12,965 nt of DNA from HRBIN15 sp039630445 (GTDB taxonomy: Bacteria; Armatimonadota; Fimbriimonadia; Fimbriimonadales; GBS-DC): positions 1 to 12,965 of the forward strand of contig JBCNVA010000064.1 of NCBI GenBank assembly GCA_039630445.1. The letters run 5' to 3'. Of the stretch, positions 1 to 6,226 are shown piece by piece; within the stretch, counting starts at the first letter, position 1; the number at the start of each line of letters is the position of its first letter. The notes under the pieces are model-generated. The model did no database searches and was not told the DNA's origin. It saw only the letters and a list, made by a program, of their open reading frames with translations. The position numbers and the translations under genes are program-made.

Positions 1-582
1 GCCGACCCAATCGTAGCCGAACGGCTCATCCTCCACACCGCCCAGCTCCAGCACCTCGCCATCGGGCAGCACCACCTGCAGCCCCGTTACATGGTTGACC
101 GTCACGCCATATTTGAGCGTGTGCGGACCGCCAGAGTTCTCGGCGACATTCCCACCAATCGTGCAAGCACCCTGCGAGGAGGGATCAGGAGCAAAGTGAA
201 GCCCTGCGTGCTGCGCGGCTTTGGTCAGCTGAATGTTGACTGCACCCGCCTGCGCACGCAAGCGTCGGTTGCGCGTATCGACCCACAGGATGCGCGTCAT
301 GCGCGTGGTGGCGAGCACGATCCCGCCGTTGACAGCAAGCGCACCGCCCGATAGTCCCGTACCCGCCCCGCGCGGCACAATCGGTAGCCCCACCTGAGCC
401 GCGTAGCGCACCACCTGCACCACCTGCTCCGTCGTCTGGGGCAGCACCACCACCGTTGGCAACGCCTTCTCGATGGTGTAGGCGTCGCAATCGTAGGTCG
501 CCAGCTCGGTTGGATCGGTGATTACAGCGTCCGCGCCCACGATTCGGCGCAGGTCGCGCGCCAGCATCGCTCCATCGGTCAT
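1..582 (-). CDS. glcD: FAD-linked 2-hydroxy-acid oxidase, GlcD type (3' part outside window)
   Basis: Only the first 194 residues are present; the gene continues past the left edge (the family is usually about 460-500 residues). These residues cover most of the PCMH-type FAD-binding domain. Family-typical stretches are VVLPQTTEQVVQVVRYA near residues 46-61, PRGAGTGLSGGA at 70-81 (the pyrophosphate-binding loop) and PDPSSQGACTIGGNVAENSG at 132-151. Such enzymes oxidise glycolate or D-lactate to the 2-oxo acid with FAD, often with an iron-sulfur partner (GlcF), which would lie outside the window. The start at 582 is supported by a purine-rich GGGGAGGG a few bases upstream and by the ATGA overlap with the stop of the preceding small membrane protein, which suggests translational coupling. 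The exact substrate (glycolate, D-lactate or another 2-hydroxy acid) cannot be told from this part. Confidence 0.92.
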   Translation of the reverse strand, partial: MTDGAMLARDLRRIVGADAVITDPTELATYDCDAYTIEKALPTVVVLPQTTEQVVQVVRYAAQVGLPIVPRGAGTGLSGGALAVNGGIVLATTRMTRILWVDTRNRRLRAQAGAVNIQLTKAAQHAGLHFAPDPSSQGACTIGGNVAENSGGPHTLKYGVTVNHVTGLQVVLPDGEVLELGGVEDEPFGYDWVG

Positions 583-869
583 CGTATCCCTCCCCAAAGC
601 AGTCCGATCGCCAGCGCCAGCCCGACCAGCACGACCACAATCAGGCTGTAGCGCGCAACCAGCCTGTCGGTGTGGCGTGTGAGATATGCCAGTTGGAGCA
701 ACACCAGCAGAGGAGTGAGCAACAGCAGTCCGACACCCAGCATGATAAGCCAGTCCAGCTTTGCCCGCCACCCCAGCTGTCCCAGCCAGCCGGCGAGCAT
801 CAGCGCCGCGCTCAGCAGGGTGAGAGACCCATAAGTGGTCATCAGATGGCTTTCGATCTCGCGTCGCAC
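579..869 (-). CDS. Small three-helix membrane protein, DUF1634-like
   Basis: A protein of 96 residues from a GTG start at 869, or 87 from an ATG at 842. Three hydrophobic segments are visible: about residues 12-32, 38-63 and 73-93, joined by a short basic loop (LTRHTDRLVARY). The middle segment GVGLLLLTPLLVLLQLAYL followed by a charged loop and a third helix resembles DUF1634 proteins, whose function is unknown; this assignment is from memory of the family pattern and is moderate. A TATAAT box ends 9 bp upstream of the GTG, so the message would begin almost at the GTG (leaderless), or would have a leader of about 30 bases before the ATG, which has no clear Shine-Dalgarno. The stop overlaps the glcD start (ATGA), so the two are probably co-translated. 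Confidence 0.7.
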   Translation of the reverse strand: MRREIESHLMTTYGSLTLLSAALMLAGWLGQLGWRAKLDWLIMLGVGLLLLTPLLVLLQLAYLTRHTDRLVARYSLIVVVLVGLALAIGLLWGGIR

Positions 870-878
870 GCCTCAGCG

Positions 879-886
879 ATTATACC
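879..886 (-). promoter_or_regulatory. Putative promoter -10 element (GGTATAAT) for the membrane protein-glcD unit
   Basis: Read on the minus strand, a consensus TATAAT preceded by GG lies in the 40-bp gap after hpt. No good -35 hexamer is seen 16-18 bp upstream. The context GGTATAATCG is the same as at the hicB promoter (8119-8128). The predicted start of transcription is about 871-872, next to the GTG at 869. Confidence 0.5.
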
Positions 887-909
887 TGCAAGCAGGGAGT
901 GCCCCTCGC

Positions 910-1497
910 CTATCCCGCTGCCTCTGCGCGCAGCACCTCATGCTTGATAATGCCGATATACGGCAGGCTGCGATATTGCTGTCGCCAATCCAGCCCGTAG
1001 CCGACCAGAAACTCATCGGGTGCATCGAAGCCCTTATAATGGATGGGGATGTCGATCAGGCGGCGATAGGGGCGGTCTAACAGCACGCACACCTTCAGGC
1101 TGGCAGGCTTGCGCCGCTCCAGATTCTTGAGGATATAGGCGAGAGTCAGCCCTGTGTCCAGAATGTCCTCCACCACGATTACATGCCGTCCCGCGATAGG
1201 TTCATCGAGGTCTTTGGTGAGGCGCACCTCGCCCGTGTGCGTCTGGGGACCATAGCTGGTGATGGCAAGGAAGTCGAGCGTGTGTGGGATGCGCAACGCG
1301 CGCGCCAGATCGGTCAAAAAGAACAGCCCACCCTTCATCACCGTGACCAGATGGGGCACCAGCCCCTCGTAGTCACGCTCAATCTGGCGGGCAATCTGGC
1401 GCACCTTGCGCCGAATCTGCCGCTCATCCAACCACACCCGCTCGATAATGGGTGGAAGCGATTCGTCAGCCACCAGACAACCAGAGCGCTTAGACAT
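910..1497 (-). CDS. hpt: Hypoxanthine (guanine) phosphoribosyltransferase
   Basis: Purine-salvage enzyme that joins hypoxanthine or guanine to PRPP, giving IMP or GMP and pyrophosphate, in the cytosol. At 195 residues it is near the usual bacterial length (about 175-195), with a slightly long N-terminus. Recognisable elements in order are MKGGLFF at 54-60 (pyrophosphate loop), the flexible loop with SYG at 81-83, the PRPP motif VIVVEDILDTGLTL at 106-119 with both acidic residues (E110, D111) present, SLKVCVLLDRP at 133-143 (purine-contacting Lys135), and DEFLVGYGLDWRQQYRSLPY at 161-180. The start at 1497 overlaps the last 8 bases of the nucleotidyltransferase gene (stop TAA at 1490-1492), so translation is probably coupled. 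It lacks a strong Shine-Dalgarno of its own. It is followed after 40 bp by a separate promoter. Confidence 0.95.
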   Translation of the reverse strand: MSKRSGCLVADESLPPIIERVWLDERQIRRKVRQIARQIERDYEGLVPHLVTVMKGGLFFLTDLARALRIPHTLDFLAITSYGPQTHTGEVRLTKDLDEPIAGRHVIVVEDILDTGLTLAYILKNLERRKPASLKVCVLLDRPYRRLIDIPIHYKGFDAPDEFLVGYGLDWRQQYRSLPYIGIIKHEVLRAEAAG

Positions 1498-1807
1498 CGA
1501 TTAGGTTCCGTTCAACCGTACTCCAGAGGCGCGGTTTGCTCTGCAGCGCGTTTCGCGTGACGAGATCGACGCGCTTGCCCAGCAACTGCTCCAGTTCCTC
1601 CTGCAAATCAACGACCTCCCAGCCAACGCGCCCCTCAAACTCCACCATGATGTCCACATCGCTCGTGCGCGTTTGCTCGGCTCGTGCCCATGAGCCGAAT
1701 AGCGCCAGCCGCTTCACACGGTGCTTGCTTACTAATGACGACTTATGCGCCCTCAATTGGCACAGCAAGCGTTCCCGCTCCATCTGCCTGATCTTATCCG
1801 ACCTCAC
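1490..1807 (-). CDS. Minimal nucleotidyltransferase (MntA-like)
   Basis: A 105-residue protein of the DNA polymerase beta-like nucleotidyltransferase superfamily. LALFGSWARAEQTRTSDVDI (34-53) gives the GSx10DxD signature with G38-S39 and metal-binding D50 and D52; KRVDLVT supplies the likely third acidic residue, D81. Known minimal nucleotidyltransferases of this size usually act as antitoxins that adenylylate an adjacent HEPN toxin. No HEPN gene lies on either side: upstream is metG (35-bp gap) and downstream is hpt, which it overlaps by 8 bases. The GTG start at 1807 was chosen because a GGGTACACT element ends 6 bp upstream, which would place the transcription start on or next to the GTG; there is no Shine-Dalgarno. 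Function in this setting is not known: an orphan antitoxin or a housekeeping nucleotidyltransferase are both possible. Confidence 0.85.
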   Translation of the reverse strand: MRSDKIRQMERERLLCQLRAHKSSLVSKHRVKRLALFGSWARAEQTRTSDVDIMVEFEGRVGWEVVDLQEELEQLLGKRVDLVTRNALQSKPRLWSTVERNLIDV

Positions 1808-1813
1808 ACAAGT

Positions 1814-1822
1814 AGTGTACCC
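1814..1822 (-). promoter_or_regulatory. Putative promoter -10 element GGGTACACT for nucleotidyltransferase-hpt
   Basis: GGGTACACT on the minus strand in the 35-bp gap between the metG stop and the GTG of the nucleotidyltransferase gene. It is identical to the elements upstream of metG and the 608-residue glycosyltransferase. No convincing -35 hexamer. With usual spacing the transcript would start at about 1807, i.e. at the GTG. Confidence 0.5.
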
Positions 1823-1842
1823 TGCGAAAGTAGAGAAACAGT

Positions 1843-3804
1843 TCAGCGCACGACGCTTCCTTCGGGTACCTCACGGTCAGGGGTGAGCAGGATAGCCTTA
1901 CCCTCCACATCGGCAGCCAGCAGCATGCCTTCCGAGACGACCCCGCGAATCACTGCTGGCTGCAGGTTCGCCAGCACCACAATCTGCTTGCCAACGAGCT
2001 GTTCGGGCGTATAGGTCTCGGCGATGCCCGCCACAATCGTGCGCGTCTCACCGCCCAGGTCGATAGTGAGCTTGAGCAGCTTGTCCGTTTTGGGCACAGG
2101 CTCCGCCTGCACCACACGCGCGATGCGAATGTCCAGCCGCTTGAACTCCTCAATCGTGATGGTTTCGCTCATGGGTTTCTCTCCTTGCACTGCTGCAGTT
2201 TGGGCATCTTGCCCGATCTTGACAGGCTTATCGGTTTGCAAGCGCGGGAAAAGGGGCGTCGGTTGCGCCACGACATGTCCGCTGGGCAGCTGAGGGAGCG
2301 CGGTCAACTCGCTCCAGCGGGGCACCTCAGGCAGGTTCAGCTGGGTGGCGATCGCACGGGCGACGGCGGGCATCACAGGTTCGATCAATCCGCACAAGAT
2401 TCGGATCGCCTCCAGCCCAGCGTAAAGTACCTGCCCCGCTCGCTCCGCTTCACCTGCCTTGACCAGCGCCCACGGCGCCTGCTCGTCGTAGTAGCGATTG
2501 ACCGTGCCGATAATCTCCCAGGTTTCGCGCAGCCCGCGCGGGAAATCGACCTGCTCGAACGCCTCGGTCGCCCGTGCTACCTGCTGCTGGAACACATCAG
2601 CAAGCCGCTCCTCTATTCGCCATTTCACCATTTCGCCATTTCGCGATTTCCCTATTCGCCCATCGAAGTAACGATGCACCATCGACAGCGTGCGGTGCAC
2701 CAGGTTGCCGAGGTCATTAGCGAGGTCGCCGTTATAGCGCGTCTCCAGCCCTTCAAGGCTGAACTCGGCATCCGAATCGGTGGGCATCTCGCGCAGCATG
2801 TAGTAGCGGAAGGCGTCGATGGCAGAGGACAACTCGCATCCTGAGGCAGTTGCCAGTGCCTGCGCCACTTCCAGCGGTGCGTACACATTGCCCAGCGACT
2901 TGGACATCTTTTTCTGGTTCACCAAGAACCAGCCGTGCCCGTACAGCCTTGCAGGCAACGGAAGGTCTAACGCCATCAACATCGCGGGCCAAATGGTGGC
3001 GTGGAAGCGGGGCAGAATATCCTTGCCCATCAGCTGCAGGTCGGGTGGCCAGGTATCCAGATAGGCGTCGCCGCGCTCCAGCCAGCCCGTTGCGGTGAGG
3101 TAGTTCAGCAGTGCATCGAACCACACATACACCACGCCGCCTTCTGGATCGTCGGGCACGGGCACGCCCCAGTCGGTGCCCACACGGCTCACGGCAACAT
3201 CCTGCAGCCCCTCGGCGAGGAAGCCCAGCGTCTCGTTGCGCCGCACCTCAGGCTGAATAAAGTCGGGGTTGCTCAGGATATGCTCGCGCAGGCGCGATTC
3301 GTAGGCGGAAAGGCGGAAATAGTAGCACGGCTCATCCCGCCACTCCAGTGGCTTGCCGCAATCGGGGCAGGCGCGCTCGGCACCAATCTTGCTGGGCGCC
3401 CAGAAGGTCTCGCAGGAGATGCAGTACCAACCCTGATAGCTGCCCTTGTAGATGTCGCCCTTCTCACGCAGGCGACGGAACACCTCCGTTACGGTGCGCT
3501 TGTGGCGTTCCTCCGTGGTGCGGATGAACACATCGTACTCGATATGCAAGGCGCGCCAAGTGCGGGCGAACACCTCCGCCATCTCGTCCACGAACTGCTG
3601 GGTAGGCTTGCCGCGCTCCTGCGCTGCGCGATGCACTTTGGGAGCGTTCTCATCCGTGCCTGTGAGGAAATAGACCTCACACCCGCGCCGTTTCCAGAAG
3701 CGGGCACAAGCGTCCGCCACGATCGTGGTCAGCGCTGTGCCGATGTGCGGCGTGCTGTTCACATAGTAGATCGGCGTCGTGATATAGTAATACCGTTTAC
3801 CCAT
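1843..3804 (-). CDS. metG: Methionyl-tRNA synthetase with C-terminal tRNA-binding domain
   Basis: Charges tRNA-Met with methionine. 653 residues, the usual length for the form carrying the appended dimerising domain. The class I catalytic domain has PHIG at 19-22 (HIGH motif) and KMSKS at 299-303. The connective peptide has one zinc knuckle (C128, C131, C146, C149). The anticodon-binding helical domain starts near 355 (YNGDLANDLGNLVHRTLSMV). The C-terminal OB-fold, Trbp111/EMAP-like (MSETITIEEFKRLDIRIARV...), spans 545-653. The ATG at 3804 was chosen over an in-frame start 24 codons upstream because MGKRYYYITTPIYYVN is the family N-terminus, GAGAGGCAGG precedes it, and a promoter-like GGGTACACT lies just upstream. 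Oddities: residues about 382-398 are encoded by an 8-bp tandem repeat placed in a variable loop after the first anticodon-domain helix, and an internal Shine-Dalgarno/ATG precedes the OB domain. Confidence 0.97.
   Translation of the reverse strand: MGKRYYYITTPIYYVNSTPHIGTALTTIVADACARFWKRRGCEVYFLTGTDENAPKVHRAAQERGKPTQQFVDEMAEVFARTWRALHIEYDVFIRTTEERHKRTVTEVFRRLREKGDIYKGSYQGWYCISCETFWAPSKIGAERACPDCGKPLEWRDEPCYYFRLSAYESRLREHILSNPDFIQPEVRRNETLGFLAEGLQDVAVSRVGTDWGVPVPDDPEGGVVYVWFDALLNYLTATGWLERGDAYLDTWPPDLQLMGKDILPRFHATIWPAMLMALDLPLPARLYGHGWFLVNQKKMSKSLGNVYAPLEVAQALATASGCELSSAIDAFRYYMLREMPTDSDAEFSLEGLETRYNGDLANDLGNLVHRTLSMVHRYFDGRIGKSRNGEMVKWRIEERLADVFQQQVARATEAFEQVDFPRGLRETWEIIGTVNRYYDEQAPWALVKAGEAERAGQVLYAGLEAIRILCGLIEPVMPAVARAIATQLNLPEVPRWSELTALPQLPSGHVVAQPTPLFPRLQTDKPVKIGQDAQTAAVQGEKPMSETITIEEFKRLDIRIARVVQAEPVPKTDKLLKLTIDLGGETRTIVAGIAETYTPEQLVGKQIVVLANLQPAVIRGVVSEGMLLAADVEGKAILLTPDREVPEGSVVR
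2170..2186 (-). promoter_or_regulatory. Internal ribosome-binding site and ATG before the tRNA-binding domain of MetG
   Basis: On the minus strand AAGGAG (2181-2186) is followed by an 8-base spacer and an in-frame ATG at 2172, codon 545 of metG. This ATG stands at the junction of the linker and the C-terminal OB-fold. Initiation here would give a free 109-residue Trbp111-like protein. The site is seen directly; its use is inferred. Confidence 0.4.
2613..2660. repeat. 8-bp tandem repeat inside metG (six degenerate units)
   Basis: On the plus strand, six consecutive 8-bp units: CTATTCGC, CATTTCAC, CATTTCGC, CATTTCGC, GATTTCCC, TATTCGCC. Shifting the phase gives TCGCCATT and TCACCATT, the same unit (reverse-complemented) as the array at 4971-5042. 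The 48 bp equal 16 codons, so the metG frame is kept; it encodes most of GRIGKSRNGEMVKWRIE in a surface loop. Confidence 0.85.
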
Positions 3805-3819
3805 CCTGCCTCTCGATAG

Positions 3820-3828
3820 AGTGTACCC
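3820..3828 (-). promoter_or_regulatory. Putative promoter -10 element GGGTACACT for metG
   Basis: GGGTACACT on the minus strand, 15 bp before the metG ATG. The predicted leader is only about 8-10 bases but includes GAGAGG/CAGG, so a T-box or other leader regulator cannot fit. A good -35 hexamer is not seen. Confidence 0.5.
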
Positions 3829-3933
3829 AAAGCGAGTGAAAATGCACCGCACTGTATGGAAAACTTCCTGTAGCACCAGACATGGCTAATGTGCGTTGAG
3901 GTAGATGCAGGTCAGCCTTGCGGAGGTTAAGCG

Positions 3934-4797
3934 ATGGCAATTGGGACACGACCTTTTGCATCAGCAGAAGAGGTGATACAACGACTGCAGGATTTGCCCA
4001 GTCTGCCCGCTGTGGTGCTGCAGGTCTATCAGATGGCGGATGACCCGATGGTATCAGCCCAGCAGTTGGCACTGGTGATTGGTAAAGATCAAGGCTTCAC
4101 GATGCGCCTGCTACGCCTCGCCAACTCCGCTTACTACGGCATGATGCGCCGCATCGGCACGATTGAGGAAGCAGTGGTGGTGCTGGGCATCAACACGGTC
4201 AGGAACCTTGCACTGATTGCGGCGACCTATCCGCTCTTTCGGCGCGCGCTACTGGGCTATACACCCCATGTAAGCGGACTCTGGTCGCACTCGCTGGCGG
4301 TGGGCTTGGTGGCGCAGGCAGGCGCACGCCTGCTCGATGTGCCCGCACGCAACGAATCGTTCACCGCGGGATTACTCCACGATGTGGGCAAGCTCGTGAT
4401 CAGCACCGCGCTCACCGACTGGATGGGCGAGCTGCATGACCTGGTGCATCACCACCGCATGCCCGTCCACGAAGCGGAGCGTGAACTGTTCGGGTTCACG
4501 CACGAGGAGATGGGCGCCTTGCTGGTGGAGCGCTGGAACCTGCCCGCCTCTATCGTCAAAATGGTGCGTTTCCACCATCAGTCGCTGGAGCAGAACGATG
4601 CCAACTGTGCTCTCATCGAGTTCGCCGATTACTGTGCCAATCAACTGGGGTATATGATGGACCCCGAAGCGCCGCCTGAGCCGTTCGACACGCGCGTGCT
4701 GAATGTGCTGGGGATTGATATCGAGCAAGCCGATCAGTTCACGGCACGCGCCAAGGAGGTGCTGCAGGCGTCCCACGCGCTGTTCGAGATGCGATAG
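3934..4797 (+). CDS. HDOD-domain protein retaining HD-type metal ligands
   Basis: A 287-residue single-domain HDOD protein. The typical opening LPSLPAVVLQVYQMADDPMV is at 21-40, followed by LALVIGKDQGFTMRLLRLAN (45-64) and AVVVLGINTVRNLAL (80-94). HDOD proteins are HD-fold regulators found with chemotaxis, cyclic-di-GMP and type IV pilus systems and usually lack a full catalytic set. Here H119, the H149-D150 pair with K153 (LLHDVGKL), H190, H214-H215 and D232 are all present, in an arrangement like HD/HD-GYP metal ligands, so enzyme activity cannot be excluded. No receiver, GGDEF or EAL domain is attached. The start at 3934 is supported by GCGGAGGTTAAG upstream. The 129-bp divergent gap to metG holds only a weak -10 candidate (TAATGT at 3887-3892). 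The stop is separated by 1 bp from the convergent glycosyltransferase stop. Confidence 0.93.
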   Translation: MAIGTRPFASAEEVIQRLQDLPSLPAVVLQVYQMADDPMVSAQQLALVIGKDQGFTMRLLRLANSAYYGMMRRIGTIEEAVVVLGINTVRNLALIAATYPLFRRALLGYTPHVSGLWSHSLAVGLVAQAGARLLDVPARNESFTAGLLHDVGKLVISTALTDWMGELHDLVHHHRMPVHEAERELFGFTHEEMGALLVERWNLPASIVKMVRFHHQSLEQNDANCALIEFADYCANQLGYMMDPEAPPEPFDTRVLNVLGIDIEQADQFTARAKEVLQASHALFEMR

Positions 4798-4798
4798 G

Positions 4799-6226
4799 CT
4801 AACGCGGAGCGGCGCGGCGTCGCTGACCTATCTGGCTCATTAGCGTCTGACACCCCCACACAAAGCCCGGCACCAGATAAGGCTGCAGGGGCAACATCGG
4901 ACGGCTACCGCCCGCATAGACCCATATCATCAGCCAGACCCACCCAGCAAGCAGCAGTAAGAGCCACAGGAATGGCGAAATAGCGAAATGGCGAAATGGC
5001 GAAGTGGTGAAATGGCGAAGTGGTGAAGTGGCGAAGTGGTGGATGTGCTCCGAAATGCTCTCAGAGCTACTCGCAATTGGATCAGTCCGACTCGCAACGG
5101 CACGCCCCATGCTCACGAAGCCATACAGCGCAATGAGCAGATAGAGCCAGTAAAGGATGTCCGCACCGCGCAGCACCGCTGCCAAGCGCCGATTACCCGG
5201 GTCCTGCAAGCCGAACGCGGCAAGGCTCAGGCGCGTCTTGAGCCAAAGCAGGCGGGCAAACGCGCTCGGATTCTCCCGAATCCACTGCAACGCGAGCCGA
5301 AGCGCCTTGCGGTCACGCTCCACAAGGTCGGGTGAGGCAATCGCCTGCCGCACATTTACCTCTCTGCCGCCAATTCTGATGGTCTCTGGCAAACCGGGTT
5401 TGAAACCGCCGTCGGCTTCGGGATTGTTCGCCCACAGGAACACATACCCGCCCAATCCAATCGGGATAAAGCGTCCGAAGCGGGCGTGTAGATATAGCAC
5501 ATAAGGCGTAATCACCAGGCAGGCGATAAGCAAGATAAGGGCAAAGGCGCAGAACCCTCGGCATCGTGGCAGGCGAACCGATGCCCTCACCCCTAACCCC
5601 TCTCCCACGCTGCGGGAGAGGGGAACAGCTGGGCGAGCCGAAAAGCGCCACGCCCATAACGCCACCAGCAAAATGAAGGGCAGAAAGCTCGCCCGTGTGA
5701 GCGTAAGCAACCCCAACAATCCGCCCACCAGCCCCCAACGCCAGCCCGCACCGTTGGACTCGTTAGACACCGCCAGTACACTCAGCGTAATCGCCCACAC
5801 CAACAGCGGTAGCATCAGGTTCTCAGTGTAGAGCCAGCCGGTAATCATCAGCAGGTGCGGGTGCAGCGCGGCAAGCAGCAGTGTCCAGTTCGCTACGCGC
5901 TCACCAAACAGCCGTCGGCTCATTATCCAAAGACCTGCCAGCGCGAGCAGCCCCAGCAGGGCGTTCACAAGGCGCACTGCCTGCGGCTGATGACCCACCA
6001 GCGCATAGACACCTGCCATCAGCCAGATGTAAGCGGGCGCGACCTGCAACCCTTTCTCGTACACATAGCGCCCTTCCGAAACCAGTGTCCACGCGATGCG
6101 GTCATGCACCGCTGCGTCGCCATGCAGCGGATCGCGCCGCAAAAAGGGGTCAATCTGCACCGCCAGCAGCGCATACCCCACCCGCACCACCACCACAAAC
6201 GCCCAGAGCCACAGGGTCCATCTCAT
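4799..6226 (-). CDS. GT-C family (ArnT/PMT-like) membrane glycosyltransferase, 475 aa
   Basis: A polytopic membrane protein of 475 residues with about ten hydrophobic segments. The first loop after TM1 has PLHGDAAVHDRIAWTLV (33-49); D37 is the likely catalytic aspartate of GT39-like enzymes that use lipid-linked sugars on the outer face of the membrane. SEGRYVYEKG...APAYIWLMAGVYALVGH follows as in the family. The region near 245-310 (ARFGRFIPIGLGGYVFLWAN and on) is a larger extracytoplasmic loop. Two stretches are encoded by repeats: about residues 201-215 by a palindromic repeat, and about 395-418 by an 8-bp tandem array (HFATSPLR-HFTTSPFR-HFAISPF). Each lies in a loop between predicted helices. 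The ATG at 6226 overlaps the stop of the upstream glycosyltransferase (ATGA) with no clear Shine-Dalgarno, so coupling is likely. The acceptor and sugar are unknown. Confidence 0.85.
   Translation of the reverse strand: MRWTLWLWAFVVVVRVGYALLAVQIDPFLRRDPLHGDAAVHDRIAWTLVSEGRYVYEKGLQVAPAYIWLMAGVYALVGHQPQAVRLVNALLGLLALAGLWIMSRRLFGERVANWTLLLAALHPHLLMITGWLYTENLMLPLLVWAITLSVLAVSNESNGAGWRWGLVGGLLGLLTLTRASFLPFILLVALWAWRFSARPAVPLSRSVGEGLGVRASVRLPRCRGFCAFALILLIACLVITPYVLYLHARFGRFIPIGLGGYVFLWANNPEADGGFKPGLPETIRIGGREVNVRQAIASPDLVERDRKALRLALQWIRENPSAFARLLWLKTRLSLAAFGLQDPGNRRLAAVLRGADILYWLYLLIALYGFVSMGRAVASRTDPIASSSESISEHIHHFATSPLRHFTTSPFRHFAISPFLWLLLLLAGWVWLMIWVYAGGSRPMLPLQPYLVPGFVWGCQTLMSQIGQRRRAAPR
4971..5042. 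repeat. 8-bp tandem repeat inside the 475-aa glycosyltransferase gene (nine units)
   Basis: Nine consecutive units on the plus strand: AATGGCGA, AATAGCGA, AATGGCGA, AATGGCGA, AGTGGTGA, AATGGCGA, AGTGGTGA, AGTGGCGA, AGTGGTGG. The 72 bp equal 24 codons and translate to an 8-residue periodicity (HFATSPLR, HFTTSPFR, HFAISPFL). It is the same unit as in metG but in the opposite orientation relative to the host gene. Confidence 0.92.
5583..5625. repeat. Palindromic dispersed (REP-like) repeat inserted in frame in a glycosyltransferase
   Basis: Contains a perfect 10-bp inverted repeat, CCCCTCTCCC (5597-5606) and GGGAGAGGGG (5614-5623), with a 7-base loop, preceded by CCCTCACCCCTAA. This CCCTCACCCCTAACCCCTCT-type element is a well-known dispersed repeat in many bacterial genomes, usually intergenic. 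Here it is read through on the minus strand as PLSRSVGEGLGVRA. Confidence 0.85.

Noticed and set aside
1490..1807. MntA-HepT type toxin-antitoxin pair
   Set aside because: No HEPN-like gene (RX4-6H motif) lies on either side; the neighbours are metG and hpt.
3001..3819. Plus-strand ORF of 272 codons opposite metG
   Set aside because: Its protein has no recognisable family pattern and it is fully antisense to the clear metG coding sequence; long open frames on the other strand are common in GC-rich DNA.
3805..3933. T-box or other leader riboswitch for metG
   Set aside because: The likely promoter leaves a leader of about 10 bases, and no T-box sequence or large stem is visible in the 129-bp gap.
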